Assembly (NCBI RefSeq): GCF_014640155.1
Contig: NZ_BMGK01000008.1
Span: forward strand, 62,001 to 126,000
Length of the DNA: 64,000 nucleotides
From: Planktosalinus lacus
GTDB taxonomy: Bacteria > Bacteroidota > Bacteroidia > Flavobacteriales > Flavobacteriaceae
Reading direction: 5' to 3'
The translations under genes and the position numbers were made by a program. How positions within the stretch are numbered: position 1 is the stretch's first letter; each line of letters starts with the position of its first letter. Positions 26,464 through 34,599 of this stretch are shown piece by piece. A model generated the notes under the pieces. That model saw nothing but the letters and a program-made list of their open reading frames with translations. It did not search any database and was not told the origin of the DNA.

Positions 26464-27444
26464 TTATTTATTCTTGTTGTCGTTGTTTTTTTGGGCTTCG
26501 ACCTGCTCTTCATAAACAGACCAACTCATCACCCCGTTTTCCGGTTTGTTGGCCTTTTCTACTTTTTCTTTGCGTTCTTTACTCAGTGTCTTGTTGTCTT
26601 TTTGAACAGACTTTTCTGTTCTGTCTGTGCCCTTGGCTTCTTCATCCAGCAGGCCATTGGTGTCTTCAACGCGTTGCTGTGGGTTGTCTATAAACTGCCA
26701 GTCTTCGCCCATCTCAGGGCTTTTGCCTTCATTCCAGGGGCCTTTAAAGTCATTGCCTTTGGACATGTTGAAATATTTGTTGCTGTATCGGGGGTCGCTT
26801 TGCAAGATACCGGGAGGGAAGTTTGGCTTGATGTTTTCCAGGGCTGCCTGAAACATCTGAAAGTGTGCCACCTCACGGGTCATTAAATACCGCAAAGATT
26901 CTTTGACATAGACATCGTCTGTAAATTTCAAGAGGTTTTCATAGACCATTTTGGCACTGGTTTCTGCACCCACATTCAAACGAAGGTCTGCCGTCAAATC
27001 GCCCATTCCCATAATGTAAGAGGCACTCCAGGGGTTGCCAACGCTATCGGTAAGGGTGGGGGTGCCGCCGCTTACCAGAAAGAAATGCGGATTGATCATC
27101 GCATCGTTGATATACGTTTCCTTGGCTGCTGTGCCGTCCAGCATCTTGGTGAGGTCAGATTCGTCAGCAGCATTTTTCAGTTCTCCGTTGACACCGGTGA
27201 GCAGCATTTGAATGGTTGCACCCACAATCTCGAGGTGACTAAATTCTTCGGTAGCAATGTCCATGAGCATATCATACTCGGCAGGATATGCTTTCCGGCA
27301 GCCAAAGGCCTGTACAAAATACTGCATGGCAGCTTTGAGCTCGCCGTTGGGCCCTCCAAATTGCTCCAGGAGTAGTTTAGCAAAACGCACATCCGGCTTT
27401 GAAACCCGTGCATTGAATTGTAATTCTTTTACATGATGAAACAT
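26464..27444 (-). CDS. manganese catalase
   Basis: Non-haem dimanganese catalase that breaks down hydrogen peroxide in the cytoplasm. The 326 residues start MFHHVKELQFNARV and contain the metal-ligand helices ELKAAMQYFVQAFGC, ATEEFSHLEIVGATIQ and TREVAHFQMFQAAL. The C-terminal 60 residues are charged and low-complexity (KGTDRTEKSVQKDNK...), longer than in minimal family members. It is the first gene of the catalase-YciF-small membrane protein unit. Confidence 0.93.
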   Translation of the reverse strand: MFHHVKELQFNARVSKPDVRFAKLLLEQFGGPNGELKAAMQYFVQAFGCRKAYPAEYDMLMDIATEEFSHLEIVGATIQMLLTGVNGELKNAADESDLTKMLDGTAAKETYINDAMINPHFFLVSGGTPTLTDSVGNPWSASYIMGMGDLTADLRLNVGAETSAKMVYENLLKFTDDVYVKESLRYLMTREVAHFQMFQAALENIKPNFPPGILQSDPRYSNKYFNMSKGNDFKGPWNEGKSPEMGEDWQFIDNPQQRVEDTNGLLDEEAKGTDRTEKSVQKDNKTLSKERKEKVEKANKPENGVMSWSVYEEQVEAQKNNDNKNK

Positions 27445-27477
27445 ACTTTAAGGTATTAGGTATTTATTAGAAATTTA

Positions 27478-27498
27478 GTGATAAACAGATTTTATCAC
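27478..27498. promoter_or_regulatory. inverted repeat upstream of manganese catalase
   Basis: GTGATAAA (27478-27485) and TTTATCAC (27491-27498) form a perfect 8-bp dyad with a 5-base spacer, 34 bases upstream of the catalase start. It is a candidate operator or 5'-UTR hairpin for the stress unit. The wider 27445-27668 region holds no gene. Confidence 0.4.
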
Positions 27499-27668
27499 GC
27501 ATTTTTGAGTACATAAAAGTATGGCTGTTAGTAAATTAGGGCGTTACACAAATAATGGGAATCGTTACATATTTTACAGTTAGCGCTTTGGATACAACGC
27601 ACAATGTGCCCCCTGCCGGGTAGCCGCTTTGTATTCAGTAGTTTTTGTTTGTAAGGAGGGTGGGTATG

Positions 27669-27701
27669 AAAAACGGAATGACCGTTAAAGCCATTCCGTT
27701 T
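27669..27701 (-). terminator. terminator of the glycine-zipper stress gene
   Basis: On the minus strand AAACGGAATG (27701-27692) pairs with CATTCCGTTT (27680-27671) and continues into a run of T. It lies 19 bases past the stop of the gene at 27720. Confidence 0.85.
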
Positions 27702-27719
27702 GTATATACTCTAGGTATT

Positions 27720-28274
27720 CTAACTGTGAATTTCTTCAGCTTTGTTTGAACGCCAGTTGTTCTCAAGATATTCAGCATCTTCTTCGTTACGTGGCTTGAC
27801 ACCGATAACAATCTGTCCTTCTTTGATTCCCGATTCGTATAACTCAGCACGTGCTTCAGGAATTCCTGAACCTACCAGTGCACCAATTACACCTCCTGTG
27901 ATTCCGCCGGCACCTGCACCGGCCAAACCTGCTGCGATGGGGCCTGCAATAACAATCCCAAGACCGGGTATTGCAATACTGGTCCCGATGGCTGCGATAA
28001 CACCTGCAGCGGCACCTATCGTGCCACCAATGGCAGAACCTTTTCCTGCACTTTCGGCAGCTTTGGTTCCTATTTCAGTTTCTTTGGCTTCATCAGAGAA
28101 ATGTTTTTTACGGGTCTCATCAGACATTACTAAATTGATTTCGTCTTTTTTGTACCCTCTATCCTGCAAAGTGTTGTATGCTTGTTCTGAACTTTCACGG
28201 TCCCGAAACATACCTGTTAATAAAACTCCGTCATTTTCCTGGTTATCATCCCTGCGATTTTGATCTTCTCTCAT
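27720..28274 (-). CDS. glycine-zipper general stress protein
   Basis: 184 residues. The N-terminal part (about 15-65, LTGMFRDRESSEQAYNTLQD..., EINLVMSDE) resembles the YflT/GSP17M heat-induced stress domain. The centre (about 75-145) is a Gly/Ala-rich double hydrophobic segment (GSAIGGTIGAAAGVIAAIG, AGAGAGGITGGVIGALVG) of the glycine-zipper type, likely membrane-associated. The C terminus (KEGQIVIGVKPRNEEDAEY) is soluble. It probably takes part in general stress response together with the neighbouring catalase genes; the role is inferred. Confidence 0.8.
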   Translation of the reverse strand: MREDQNRRDDNQENDGVLLTGMFRDRESSEQAYNTLQDRGYKKDEINLVMSDETRKKHFSDEAKETEIGTKAAESAGKGSAIGGTIGAAAGVIAAIGTSIAIPGLGIVIAGPIAAGLAGAGAGGITGGVIGALVGSGIPEARAELYESGIKEGQIVIGVKPRNEEDAEYLENNWRSNKAEEIHS

Positions 28275-28653
28275 TTTAATTTTTATTTAAATTGTGAAGA
28301 GTTAATTATATAACTCATTATTAGTTCACAAAGGTGCTACACATGAATTTAAATAGCTTTACACCTTTAGAACAAGATGTTACACCTTTCGCAGATGTTG
28401 TGTTCAAGAGAACATCAAATGGGCTTATGGAAAATGGGCTTATGGAGGTGAAGGTTTGCTGTGTTTAAGGTGTTTTAAAAAAATGTAAAGTTGTATCTTC
28501 TTATGTAGTTATTTGAACTTAGACAAGCTCAAGGCTGTTACTCATAGATACTTTATGTTACTTGAAATCATAATAAACCAAGTCACGAACAAGTTTTAAT
28601 AGATGTAAAAATTTATATGAAAAAAGGGGACGCAATTTTTCACTTCTATTGGT
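28275..28653. other. intergenic region between stress gene and tgt
   Basis: About 380 bases without a coding frame of note. It contains a 15-bp exact tandem duplication (AAATGGGCTTATGGA at 28417-28431 and 28432-28446) and control regions for the divergent genes. It also marks the visible drop in G+C between the two halves of the window. Confidence 0.5.
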
Positions 28654-28661
28654 TACCTTTG
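28654..28661 (+). promoter_or_regulatory. candidate -7 box of the tgt unit
   Basis: TACCTTTG fits TAnnTTTG and lies 22 bases upstream of the tgt start codon. Confidence 0.55.
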
Positions 28662-28683
28662 CCGCTCATTTGATTTATGAACC

Positions 28684-29814
28684 ATGAAGTTTGAATTAAA
28701 ATCCAAAGACCCGGAAAGTAAGGCCAGAGCAGGAGTTATCACAACTGATCACGGGCAGATTGAAACACCCATTTTTATGCCTGTGGGAACTGTGGGAACT
28801 GTAAAAGGTGTGCACCAGCGTGAGCTAAAAGATGATATAAACCCGGATATTATATTGGGTAATACCTATCATTTATATCTGAGGCCACAAACAACGATTT
28901 TGGAAAAAGCAGGGGGGTTGCACAAGTTTATGAATTGGGATAGAAATATTCTAACAGACAGTGGAGGGTATCAAGTATATTCGCTTTCTGCTAATAGAAA
29001 AATTAAAGAAGAGGGTGTAAAATTTAAATCACATATTGATGGCAGTTATCATTTTTTCACTCCTGAAAATGTGATGGATATTCAGCGCACTATTGGCGCA
29101 GACATTATAATGGCTTTTGACGAATGCACTCCCTATCCTTGTGATTACAGGTATGCGAAACGCTCGATGCATATGACTCATCGCTGGTTAGACCGCTGTA
29201 TTGCCCATCTCGATAAGACTCCACTTAAATATGATTTTGGACAAGCATTCTTTCCAATTGTACAAGGGAGTACTTATAAAGATTTGCGACAACAGTCTGC
29301 AGAGTATATTGCATCAGTTGGAGCTGAAGGGAATGCCATTGGCGGACTTTCAGTGGGTGAGCCTGCTGAGGAAATGTATGCTATGACAGAAGTTGTAACG
29401 GCAATACTACCGGAAGATAAACCACGTTATTTAATGGGTGTTGGAACGCCCATCAATATTCTTGAAAATATAGCTTTAGGAATAGATATGTTTGATTGTG
29501 TGATGCCTACTCGTAATGCGCGCAACGGGACCCTATTTACAGCACACGGCACCATTAACATTAAAAACAAAAAATGGGAAGATGATTTTTCTCCATTAGA
29601 CGAAATGGGAATTACTTTTGTGGATATTGAATATTCCAAGGCGTATTTAAAACATTTATTTTCTGTGAATGAATTGTTAGGGAAACAAATTGCCACCATT
29701 CACAATTTAGGTTTTTATTTATGGTTGGTTCGTGAATCCAGAAAACATATATTAGCAGGAGATTTCAACACTTGGAAAAACAAGATGGTAAAACAAATGG
29801 ACAAGCGCTTGTAG
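28684..29814 (+). CDS. tgt: queuine tRNA-ribosyltransferase
   Basis: Exchanges guanine-34 for a queuosine precursor in tRNAs for Asp, Asn, His and Tyr. The 376 residues match the family, with the catalytic Asp in LTDSGGYQVYS (D92) and the nucleophile Asp in DMFDCVMPTRNARNG (D271). The zinc site CxCxxC is absent: where it is expected, after SPLD (303-306), the sequence reads EMGITFVDIEY, giving Gly309, Thr311 and Asp314 in place of three Cys. The fourth ligand, His340 in ATIHN, remains. Translation of 29581-29645 confirms this with no frameshift. First gene of a unit with lptG and an EamA transporter. Confidence 0.93.
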   Translation: MKFELKSKDPESKARAGVITTDHGQIETPIFMPVGTVGTVKGVHQRELKDDINPDIILGNTYHLYLRPQTTILEKAGGLHKFMNWDRNILTDSGGYQVYSLSANRKIKEEGVKFKSHIDGSYHFFTPENVMDIQRTIGADIIMAFDECTPYPCDYRYAKRSMHMTHRWLDRCIAHLDKTPLKYDFGQAFFPIVQGSTYKDLRQQSAEYIASVGAEGNAIGGLSVGEPAEEMYAMTEVVTAILPEDKPRYLMGVGTPINILENIALGIDMFDCVMPTRNARNGTLFTAHGTINIKNKKWEDDFSPLDEMGITFVDIEYSKAYLKHLFSVNELLGKQIATIHNLGFYLWLVRESRKHILAGDFNTWKNKMVKQMDKRL

Positions 29815-29843
29815 TTAACCAATAAGTAAAAGCTTATTTTAGT

Positions 29844-30923
29844 ATGCTTACAATAATAGACCGCTACATTTTAAAAAAATACCTGGGCACATTTTTAATG
29901 CTGCTGTTGTTGTTTATACCAATTGGAATTACTGTTAACCTTGCAGAAAAGATTGGAAAAATTCTTGAAAGTGAGGTTCCGTTGATTGAAGTGATTACTT
30001 ATTATGGTTACTTTACAATCTATTTTGCCAACCTGTTATTTCCATTGTTTTTATTTCTTTCTGTTATTTGGTTTACTTCCAAAATGGCCAATAATACAGA
30101 GATTGTTGCAGTGTTGAGTAGTGGTATTTCTTTTTATCGGTTTTTGAGGCCTTATTTGATTGGAGCAACCATTGTATGTATAGGTGCTTTGGTTATGGGA
30201 ATGTATTTAGCACCAATGGCCAGCAAGGGCTATAATGAGTTTTCTTACCGTTACTTAAAAAAAGGGAAATCTGATCGTGACCAGGCAAATGTGTACAGGC
30301 AAATCAACGACAATGATGTTATTTTTGTAAGCAGTTTTAATGCCGCAAATAAGTCGGGCACTTTTTTTACCCTGGAGCATTTTGAGGGAAATGAACTTGA
30401 ATATAAAATTTCAGCCAACCGCATCAATTTTAATGAAGCAGATTCAACGTATACCTTATTCAATTATGTGAAACGAGAAATTGGTAAAGAAAATGATGTT
30501 TTAATCACAAAATCACGTTTTGACACTATTTTTCCATTTGAGATGGATGACTTGACTCCGGTTAACTACATTGCCGAAACATTGAACTACAACGAGCTGA
30601 ATGATTTTATTGACAAAGAATTGAAGCGGGGCTCTTCCTATATAAACCGCTATGAGGTTGTGCGTCAAAAACGTTGGAGTCTTCCTGTAAGTGCTTATAT
30701 ATTAACTCTGATTGCCGTTGCAGTATCTTCTAAAAAAAGACGAGGTGGAATGGGAGTAAACCTGGCCATAGGTATCTTAATAGGAATGGTTTTCGTCTTT
30801 TTTGATAAAGTTTTTGGGACCATGGCAGAACAATCTGATTTTTCACCTTTTGTAGCTACATGGTTCCCCAATATAATTTTTGGTGTATTGGCTATTTACT
30901 TACTCTATGGGGCAAAACGATAA
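29844..30923 (+). CDS. lptG: LptF/LptG-type lipopolysaccharide export permease
   Basis: Inner-membrane permease of the Lpt machine, which moves lipopolysaccharide to the outer membrane. The 359 residues have the N-terminal IDRYILKKYLGTFLML signature, three membrane segments in the first 120 residues, a periplasmic beta-jellyroll-like domain (about 125-265), and three C-terminal segments (about 275-355). LptF and LptG cannot be told apart with certainty here; the symbol is the more likely choice from length and context. Confidence 0.85.
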   Translation: MLTIIDRYILKKYLGTFLMLLLLFIPIGITVNLAEKIGKILESEVPLIEVITYYGYFTIYFANLLFPLFLFLSVIWFTSKMANNTEIVAVLSSGISFYRFLRPYLIGATIVCIGALVMGMYLAPMASKGYNEFSYRYLKKGKSDRDQANVYRQINDNDVIFVSSFNAANKSGTFFTLEHFEGNELEYKISANRINFNEADSTYTLFNYVKREIGKENDVLITKSRFDTIFPFEMDDLTPVNYIAETLNYNELNDFIDKELKRGSSYINRYEVVRQKRWSLPVSAYILTLIAVAVSSKKRRGGMGVNLAIGILIGMVFVFFDKVFGTMAEQSDFSPFVATWFPNIIFGVLAIYLLYGAKR

Positions 30924-31812
30924 ATTACTCAACTATTTACACCTTCATTTTATAGTATTTATCTGGGGGTTTACTGCGGTTTTAGGAGCACTCATCACAT
31001 TAGAAGCAACCCCATTGGTGTGGTTTAGAATGTTGATTGCCTGTGTATTGATTTATGTTTATGTTGTTTGGAAGCGCATTAAACTTCAATACCCACCACT
31101 TGTTTTGATGGGTTTTTTTATTGCCGGTTTTATCATCGCTCTTCATTGGGTTACGTTTTTTGCAGCCATTAAAGAATCAAATGTTTCAATAACCCTTGCT
31201 ATACTTTCAACAGGCGCCTTTTTTACTTCATTGCTGGAGCCGCTTTTTTACAAGCGAAAAATTATTTGGTATGAGGTCTTATTTGGTATGTTTGTCATTT
31301 TTGGACTCTACATAATTTTTGAAGTTGAAACCCAATATTTGACCGGTATTCTACTTGCTTTAGCTTCTGCTTTTTTAAGCGCTTTATTTTCAGTAATTAA
31401 TGGAAAATTTGCGGTTAAATATCCGGCCACATCCATTTCATTTTGGGAACTCTTATCAGGAACACTTTGTATTACATTATTTTTGATTATTGGTGGGCAT
31501 TTTGATATCAGCTTCTTTACACTTTCTGGATCAGACTGGGTGTATTTATTCATTTTAGCATCTGCCTGTACAGCCTATGCTTTTATCGCCTCAGTACATG
31601 TGATGAAGTGGATCAAACCCTATACTGTAATGCTGACCATCAATTTGGAACCTGTATATGGAATTTTATTAGCCCTTCTTATTTTGGGTGATACCGAGCA
31701 TATGAGTCCGCAATTTTATTATGGTGCATTGGTCATTATTGCAACCGTTATTTTAAACGGAATAATCAAAACCCGTAAAAAGCGAAAAAGCAAACCAATA
31801 TACAATGCCTAA
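30907..31812 (+). CDS. EamA/DMT-family transporter
   Basis: 301 residues from the ATG at 30907 (MGQNDKLLNYLHLHFIVFIWG), overlapping the lptG end by 17 bases; a frame opening at 30880 lies inside lptG and is not preferred. Ten hydrophobic segments in two five-helix EamA halves are seen. The substrate is unknown; members export amino acids or other metabolites. The short Lys/Arg-rich C terminus (KTRKKRKSKP) is cytoplasmic. Confidence 0.88.
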   Translation: MGQNDKLLNYLHLHFIVFIWGFTAVLGALITLEATPLVWFRMLIACVLIYVYVVWKRIKLQYPPLVLMGFFIAGFIIALHWVTFFAAIKESNVSITLAILSTGAFFTSLLEPLFYKRKIIWYEVLFGMFVIFGLYIIFEVETQYLTGILLALASAFLSALFSVINGKFAVKYPATSISFWELLSGTLCITLFLIIGGHFDISFFTLSGSDWVYLFILASACTAYAFIASVHVMKWIKPYTVMLTINLEPVYGILLALLILGDTEHMSPQFYYGALVIIATVILNGIIKTRKKRKSKPIYNA

Positions 31813-31826
31813 TCAAACAAAGTTTT

Positions 31827-31834
31827 TATCTTTG
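31827..31834 (+). promoter_or_regulatory. candidate -7 box of accA
   Basis: TATCTTTG fits TAnnTTTG and lies 29 bases before the accA start, just after the end of the EamA gene. Confidence 0.5.
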
Positions 31835-31863
31835 TAGGCTAAGTTTACTAAAAACCAAAACCA

Positions 31864-32817
31864 ATGGAATATCTTGATTTTGAACTCCCCATAAAGGAAC
31901 TTAATGAACAACTGGAAAAGTGTACAGTTATAGGTAAGGAAAGTGATGTTGATGTAACAGAAACCTGTAAACAGATTGAAAAAAAATTAATTGCTACAAA
32001 GAAAGATATCTATAAAAATCTAACTCCCTGGCAGCGTGTATTACTTTCAAGACACCCCAACCGTCCCTATACCCTAGATTATATCAAAGCCATTTGTGGT
32101 GAAACCTTTCTAGAACTTCACGGTGATCGTGGTGTTAAAGATGATAAGGCTATGATTGGTGGTTTAGGAAAAATTGGTGACCAAAGTTTTATGTTTGTTG
32201 GTCAGCAAAAAGGATACAATACCAAGACCCGTCAATACAGAAATTTTGGTATGGCAAATCCCGAAGGTTACAGAAAGGCCCTTCGTTTGATGAAATCTGC
32301 TGAAAAATTTCGCATTCCTGTGGTCACATTTATTGATACCCCCGGAGCTTATCCCGGACTGGAAGCTGAAGAGCGCGGTCAAGGAGAAGCGATAGCCCGA
32401 AATATTTTTGAGATGTCTAAGCTTAAAGTTCCCATCATTGTTGTAATTGTTGGAGAGGGAGCCAGTGGTGGAGCATTGGGAATCGGCGTAGGTGATAAGA
32501 TCTTAATGCTTGAAAACACATGGTATTCTGTAATTTCACCTGAAAGTTGTTCTTCAATTCTTTGGAAAAGCTGGGAGTTTAAAGAACAGGCGGCTGAAGC
32601 ATTGAAACTTACAGCAACTGATATGAAGAAAAACAAGCTTATTGATGCTATTGTTAAGGAACCACTTGGAGGAGCTCATACTGACAGAGAAACAACTTTT
32701 AAAACAGTTTCCAAAGAAATTTTAAAGGCATATGAAGAATTAAAAAACTTATCCCCAAAAGATTTGGTAGAAAAAAGAATGAATAAATATTTTGAAATGG
32801 GACCCTATAAAAGTTAA
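31864..32817 (+). CDS. accA: acetyl-CoA carboxylase carboxyltransferase subunit alpha
   Basis: Carboxyltransferase half of acetyl-CoA carboxylase, first step of fatty-acid synthesis; works with AccD. The 317 residues have an N-terminal helical part ([16 protein letters not shown]) and the crotonase-like core with [51 protein letters not shown] and [14 protein letters not shown]. It is followed by an intrinsic terminator. Confidence 0.97.
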   Translation: MEYLDFELPIKELNEQLEKCTVIGKESDVDVTETCKQIEKKLIATKKDIYKNLTPWQRVLLSRHPNRPYTLDYIKAICGETFLELHGDRGVKDDKAMIGGLGKIGDQSFMFVGQQKGYNTKTRQYRNFGMANPEGYRKALRLMKSAEKFRIPVVTFIDTPGAYPGLEAEERGQGEAIARNIFEMSKLKVPIIVVIVGEGASGGALGIGVGDKILMLENTWYSVISPESCSSILWKSWEFKEQAAEALKLTATDMKKNKLIDAIVKEPLGGAHTDRETTFKTVSKEILKAYEELKNLSPKDLVEKRMNKYFEMGPYKS

Positions 32818-32842
32818 CCACTAATAATTTCACTCGCTTACA

Positions 32843-32874
32843 AAAATCCGGTTTTTTTAAATCGGATTTTTTTT
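32843..32874 (+). terminator. accA terminator
   Basis: AAAATCCG (32843-32850) pairs with CGGATTTT (32863-32870) across a 12-base loop and continues into more T. Confidence 0.85.
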
Positions 32875-32950
32875 ACGATATTAACAATATTTAAAAGTTA
32901 TTAACAATTAAATTGTTGATGAAGTGTTAAGAGTTCTGAGTTCAAAAAAC

Positions 32951-32958
32951 TATCTTTG
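32951..32958 (+). promoter_or_regulatory. candidate -7 box of dnaB
   Basis: TATCTTTG, identical to the accA box, lies 27 bases upstream of the dnaB start. Confidence 0.5.
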
Positions 32959-32985
32959 TCTTAACATTTTATTTACATTCGCATA

Positions 32986-34545
32986 ATGGAAAAAGTACAG
33001 CCTCACATATCATATTCTTCTAAAAAATCGCAGGTGATTTCTTTGGAAAAAGGAAAAATACCTCCACAAGCAGTTGATTTAGAAGAAGTTGTACTTGGGG
33101 CTATGATGATTGACAAAAAAGGAGTTGATGAAATCATCGACCTGATCAATCCAGATGTGTTTTACAAAGAAGCTCACCAACACATTTTTGCAGCTATTTT
33201 TCAGTTGTTTAAAACCGGTCAACCCATTGACTTATTAACCGTTGCTTCTCAACTTAAGAAGGATGGAAACCTTGATGTTGTGGGAGGGGAGTATTATTTG
33301 ATTCAACTTACTCAGAAAGTATCTTCCTCAGCACATATTGAATTTCACGCCCGTATCATTTTACAGAAGTTTATTCAGCGCAGTTTGATAAAAATTTCCA
33401 ATGAAATCATTGAAGATTCTTACGACGAATCGACGGATGTTTTTGATTTGCTGGATACTGCAGAGTCAAAATTGTATGAAATTACACAGGGTAATATTAA
33501 GCGGTCTTCAGAGACTGCGCAAAACCTGGTCATTCAGGCTAAGAAGAAAATTGAGGAGATAGCCAATAAAAAAGGACTATCAGGAGTACCCTCCGGTTTT
33601 GAAAAACTCGATAAACTCACTTCAGGCTGGCAACCCAGTGACTTGGTGATTATTGCTGCTCGTCCAGGTATGGGTAAAACAGCGTTAACGCTTTCGATGG
33701 CCAGAAATATTGCTGTATCCAACAATATTCCTGTCGCCTTTTTTTCGCTGGAGATGTCATCGGTGCAATTGATTACGCGTTTAATTTCTTCTGAAACCGG
33801 ATTGAGTTCTGAAAAATTAAGAACGGGACAATTAGCTAAACATGAATGGGAACAGCTCAATGTAAAAGTGAAGCACCTTGAAAAAGCGCCGCTTTTTATA
33901 GACGATACCCCTTCCTTATCAATTTTTGATTTACGCGCTAAAGCCCGAAGGCTCGCTTCTCAACATGGTATTAAAATTATATTTGTTGATTATTTACAAT
34001 TAATGACCGCCGGAGGCAGTCAAAAAGGAGGCGGAAACAGAGAACAGGAAATTTCAACCATCTCCAGAAACCTCAAAGCCTTGGCTAAAGAGCTTGATAT
34101 TCCTGTAATTGCACTTTCTCAATTGTCACGTGCTGTTGAAACCAGAGGTGGCTCAAAAAGACCCTTGCTTTCTGATTTACGTGAATCAGGTGCGATAGAA
34201 CAGGATGCCGATATCGTTTCCTTTATTTATCGTCCTGAATATTATAAAATCGATCAATGGGATGATGACGAACAAGCGCCCACCGATGGTCAGGCAGAGT
34301 TTATTGTAGCCAAGCACAGAAATGGTGGTTTGGATGAAATCAGATTGAAGTTTATTGGACATCTCGGTAAATTTGAAAACCTAGAAACTTTTGACACCCC
34401 GGTTGAGTTTCATTCAAGAATGAACAGTGCAGCAAATGATGACACCTTTAAGCCAGATAATTTACCTTCAGCAAATGATGCTTTTGGTCCTGACTCTTTA
34501 GATGATTTACCTCCTGAAGATGATGACCACGGCGTGCCTTTTTAG
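32986..34545 (+). CDS. dnaB: replicative DNA helicase
   Basis: Hexameric 5'-3' helicase of the replication fork. The 519 residues have the N-terminal helical domain (about 25-130, PPQAVDLEEVVLGAMMID), a linker, and the RecA-like core with Walker A in RPGMGKTALTLS, FSLEMSS, Walker B region IIFVDYLQLM and the arginine-finger-containing LRESGAIEQDADIV. No intein interrupts the P-loop. A strongly acidic tail (DDLPPEDDDHGVPF) extends the usual length. Confidence 0.97.
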   Translation: MEKVQPHISYSSKKSQVISLEKGKIPPQAVDLEEVVLGAMMIDKKGVDEIIDLINPDVFYKEAHQHIFAAIFQLFKTGQPIDLLTVASQLKKDGNLDVVGGEYYLIQLTQKVSSSAHIEFHARIILQKFIQRSLIKISNEIIEDSYDESTDVFDLLDTAESKLYEITQGNIKRSSETAQNLVIQAKKKIEEIANKKGLSGVPSGFEKLDKLTSGWQPSDLVIIAARPGMGKTALTLSMARNIAVSNNIPVAFFSLEMSSVQLITRLISSETGLSSEKLRTGQLAKHEWEQLNVKVKHLEKAPLFIDDTPSLSIFDLRAKARRLASQHGIKIIFVDYLQLMTAGGSQKGGGNREQEISTISRNLKALAKELDIPVIALSQLSRAVETRGGSKRPLLSDLRESGAIEQDADIVSFIYRPEYYKIDQWDDDEQAPTDGQAEFIVAKHRNGGLDEIRLKFIGHLGKFENLETFDTPVEFHSRMNSAANDDTFKPDNLPSANDAFGPDSLDDLPPEDDDHGVPF

Positions 34546-34599
34546 TTAAAATCTACCTAAGTTAATTCATAGATACAAAAACTTTTTTATCTTGCTGAG

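Noticed and set aside
26461-26886. plus-strand hydrophobic frame opposite the manganese catalase gene
   Set aside because: It is the complement of a charged low-complexity tail; the Phe-rich translation arises from Lys/Glu codons of the real gene.
27742-28263. 173-codon plus-strand frame antisense to the glycine-zipper stress gene
   Set aside because: Its Pro/Ala/Ile-rich translation is the expected mirror of Gly/Ala codons on the other strand, and the minus-strand protein has recognisable domains and a terminator.
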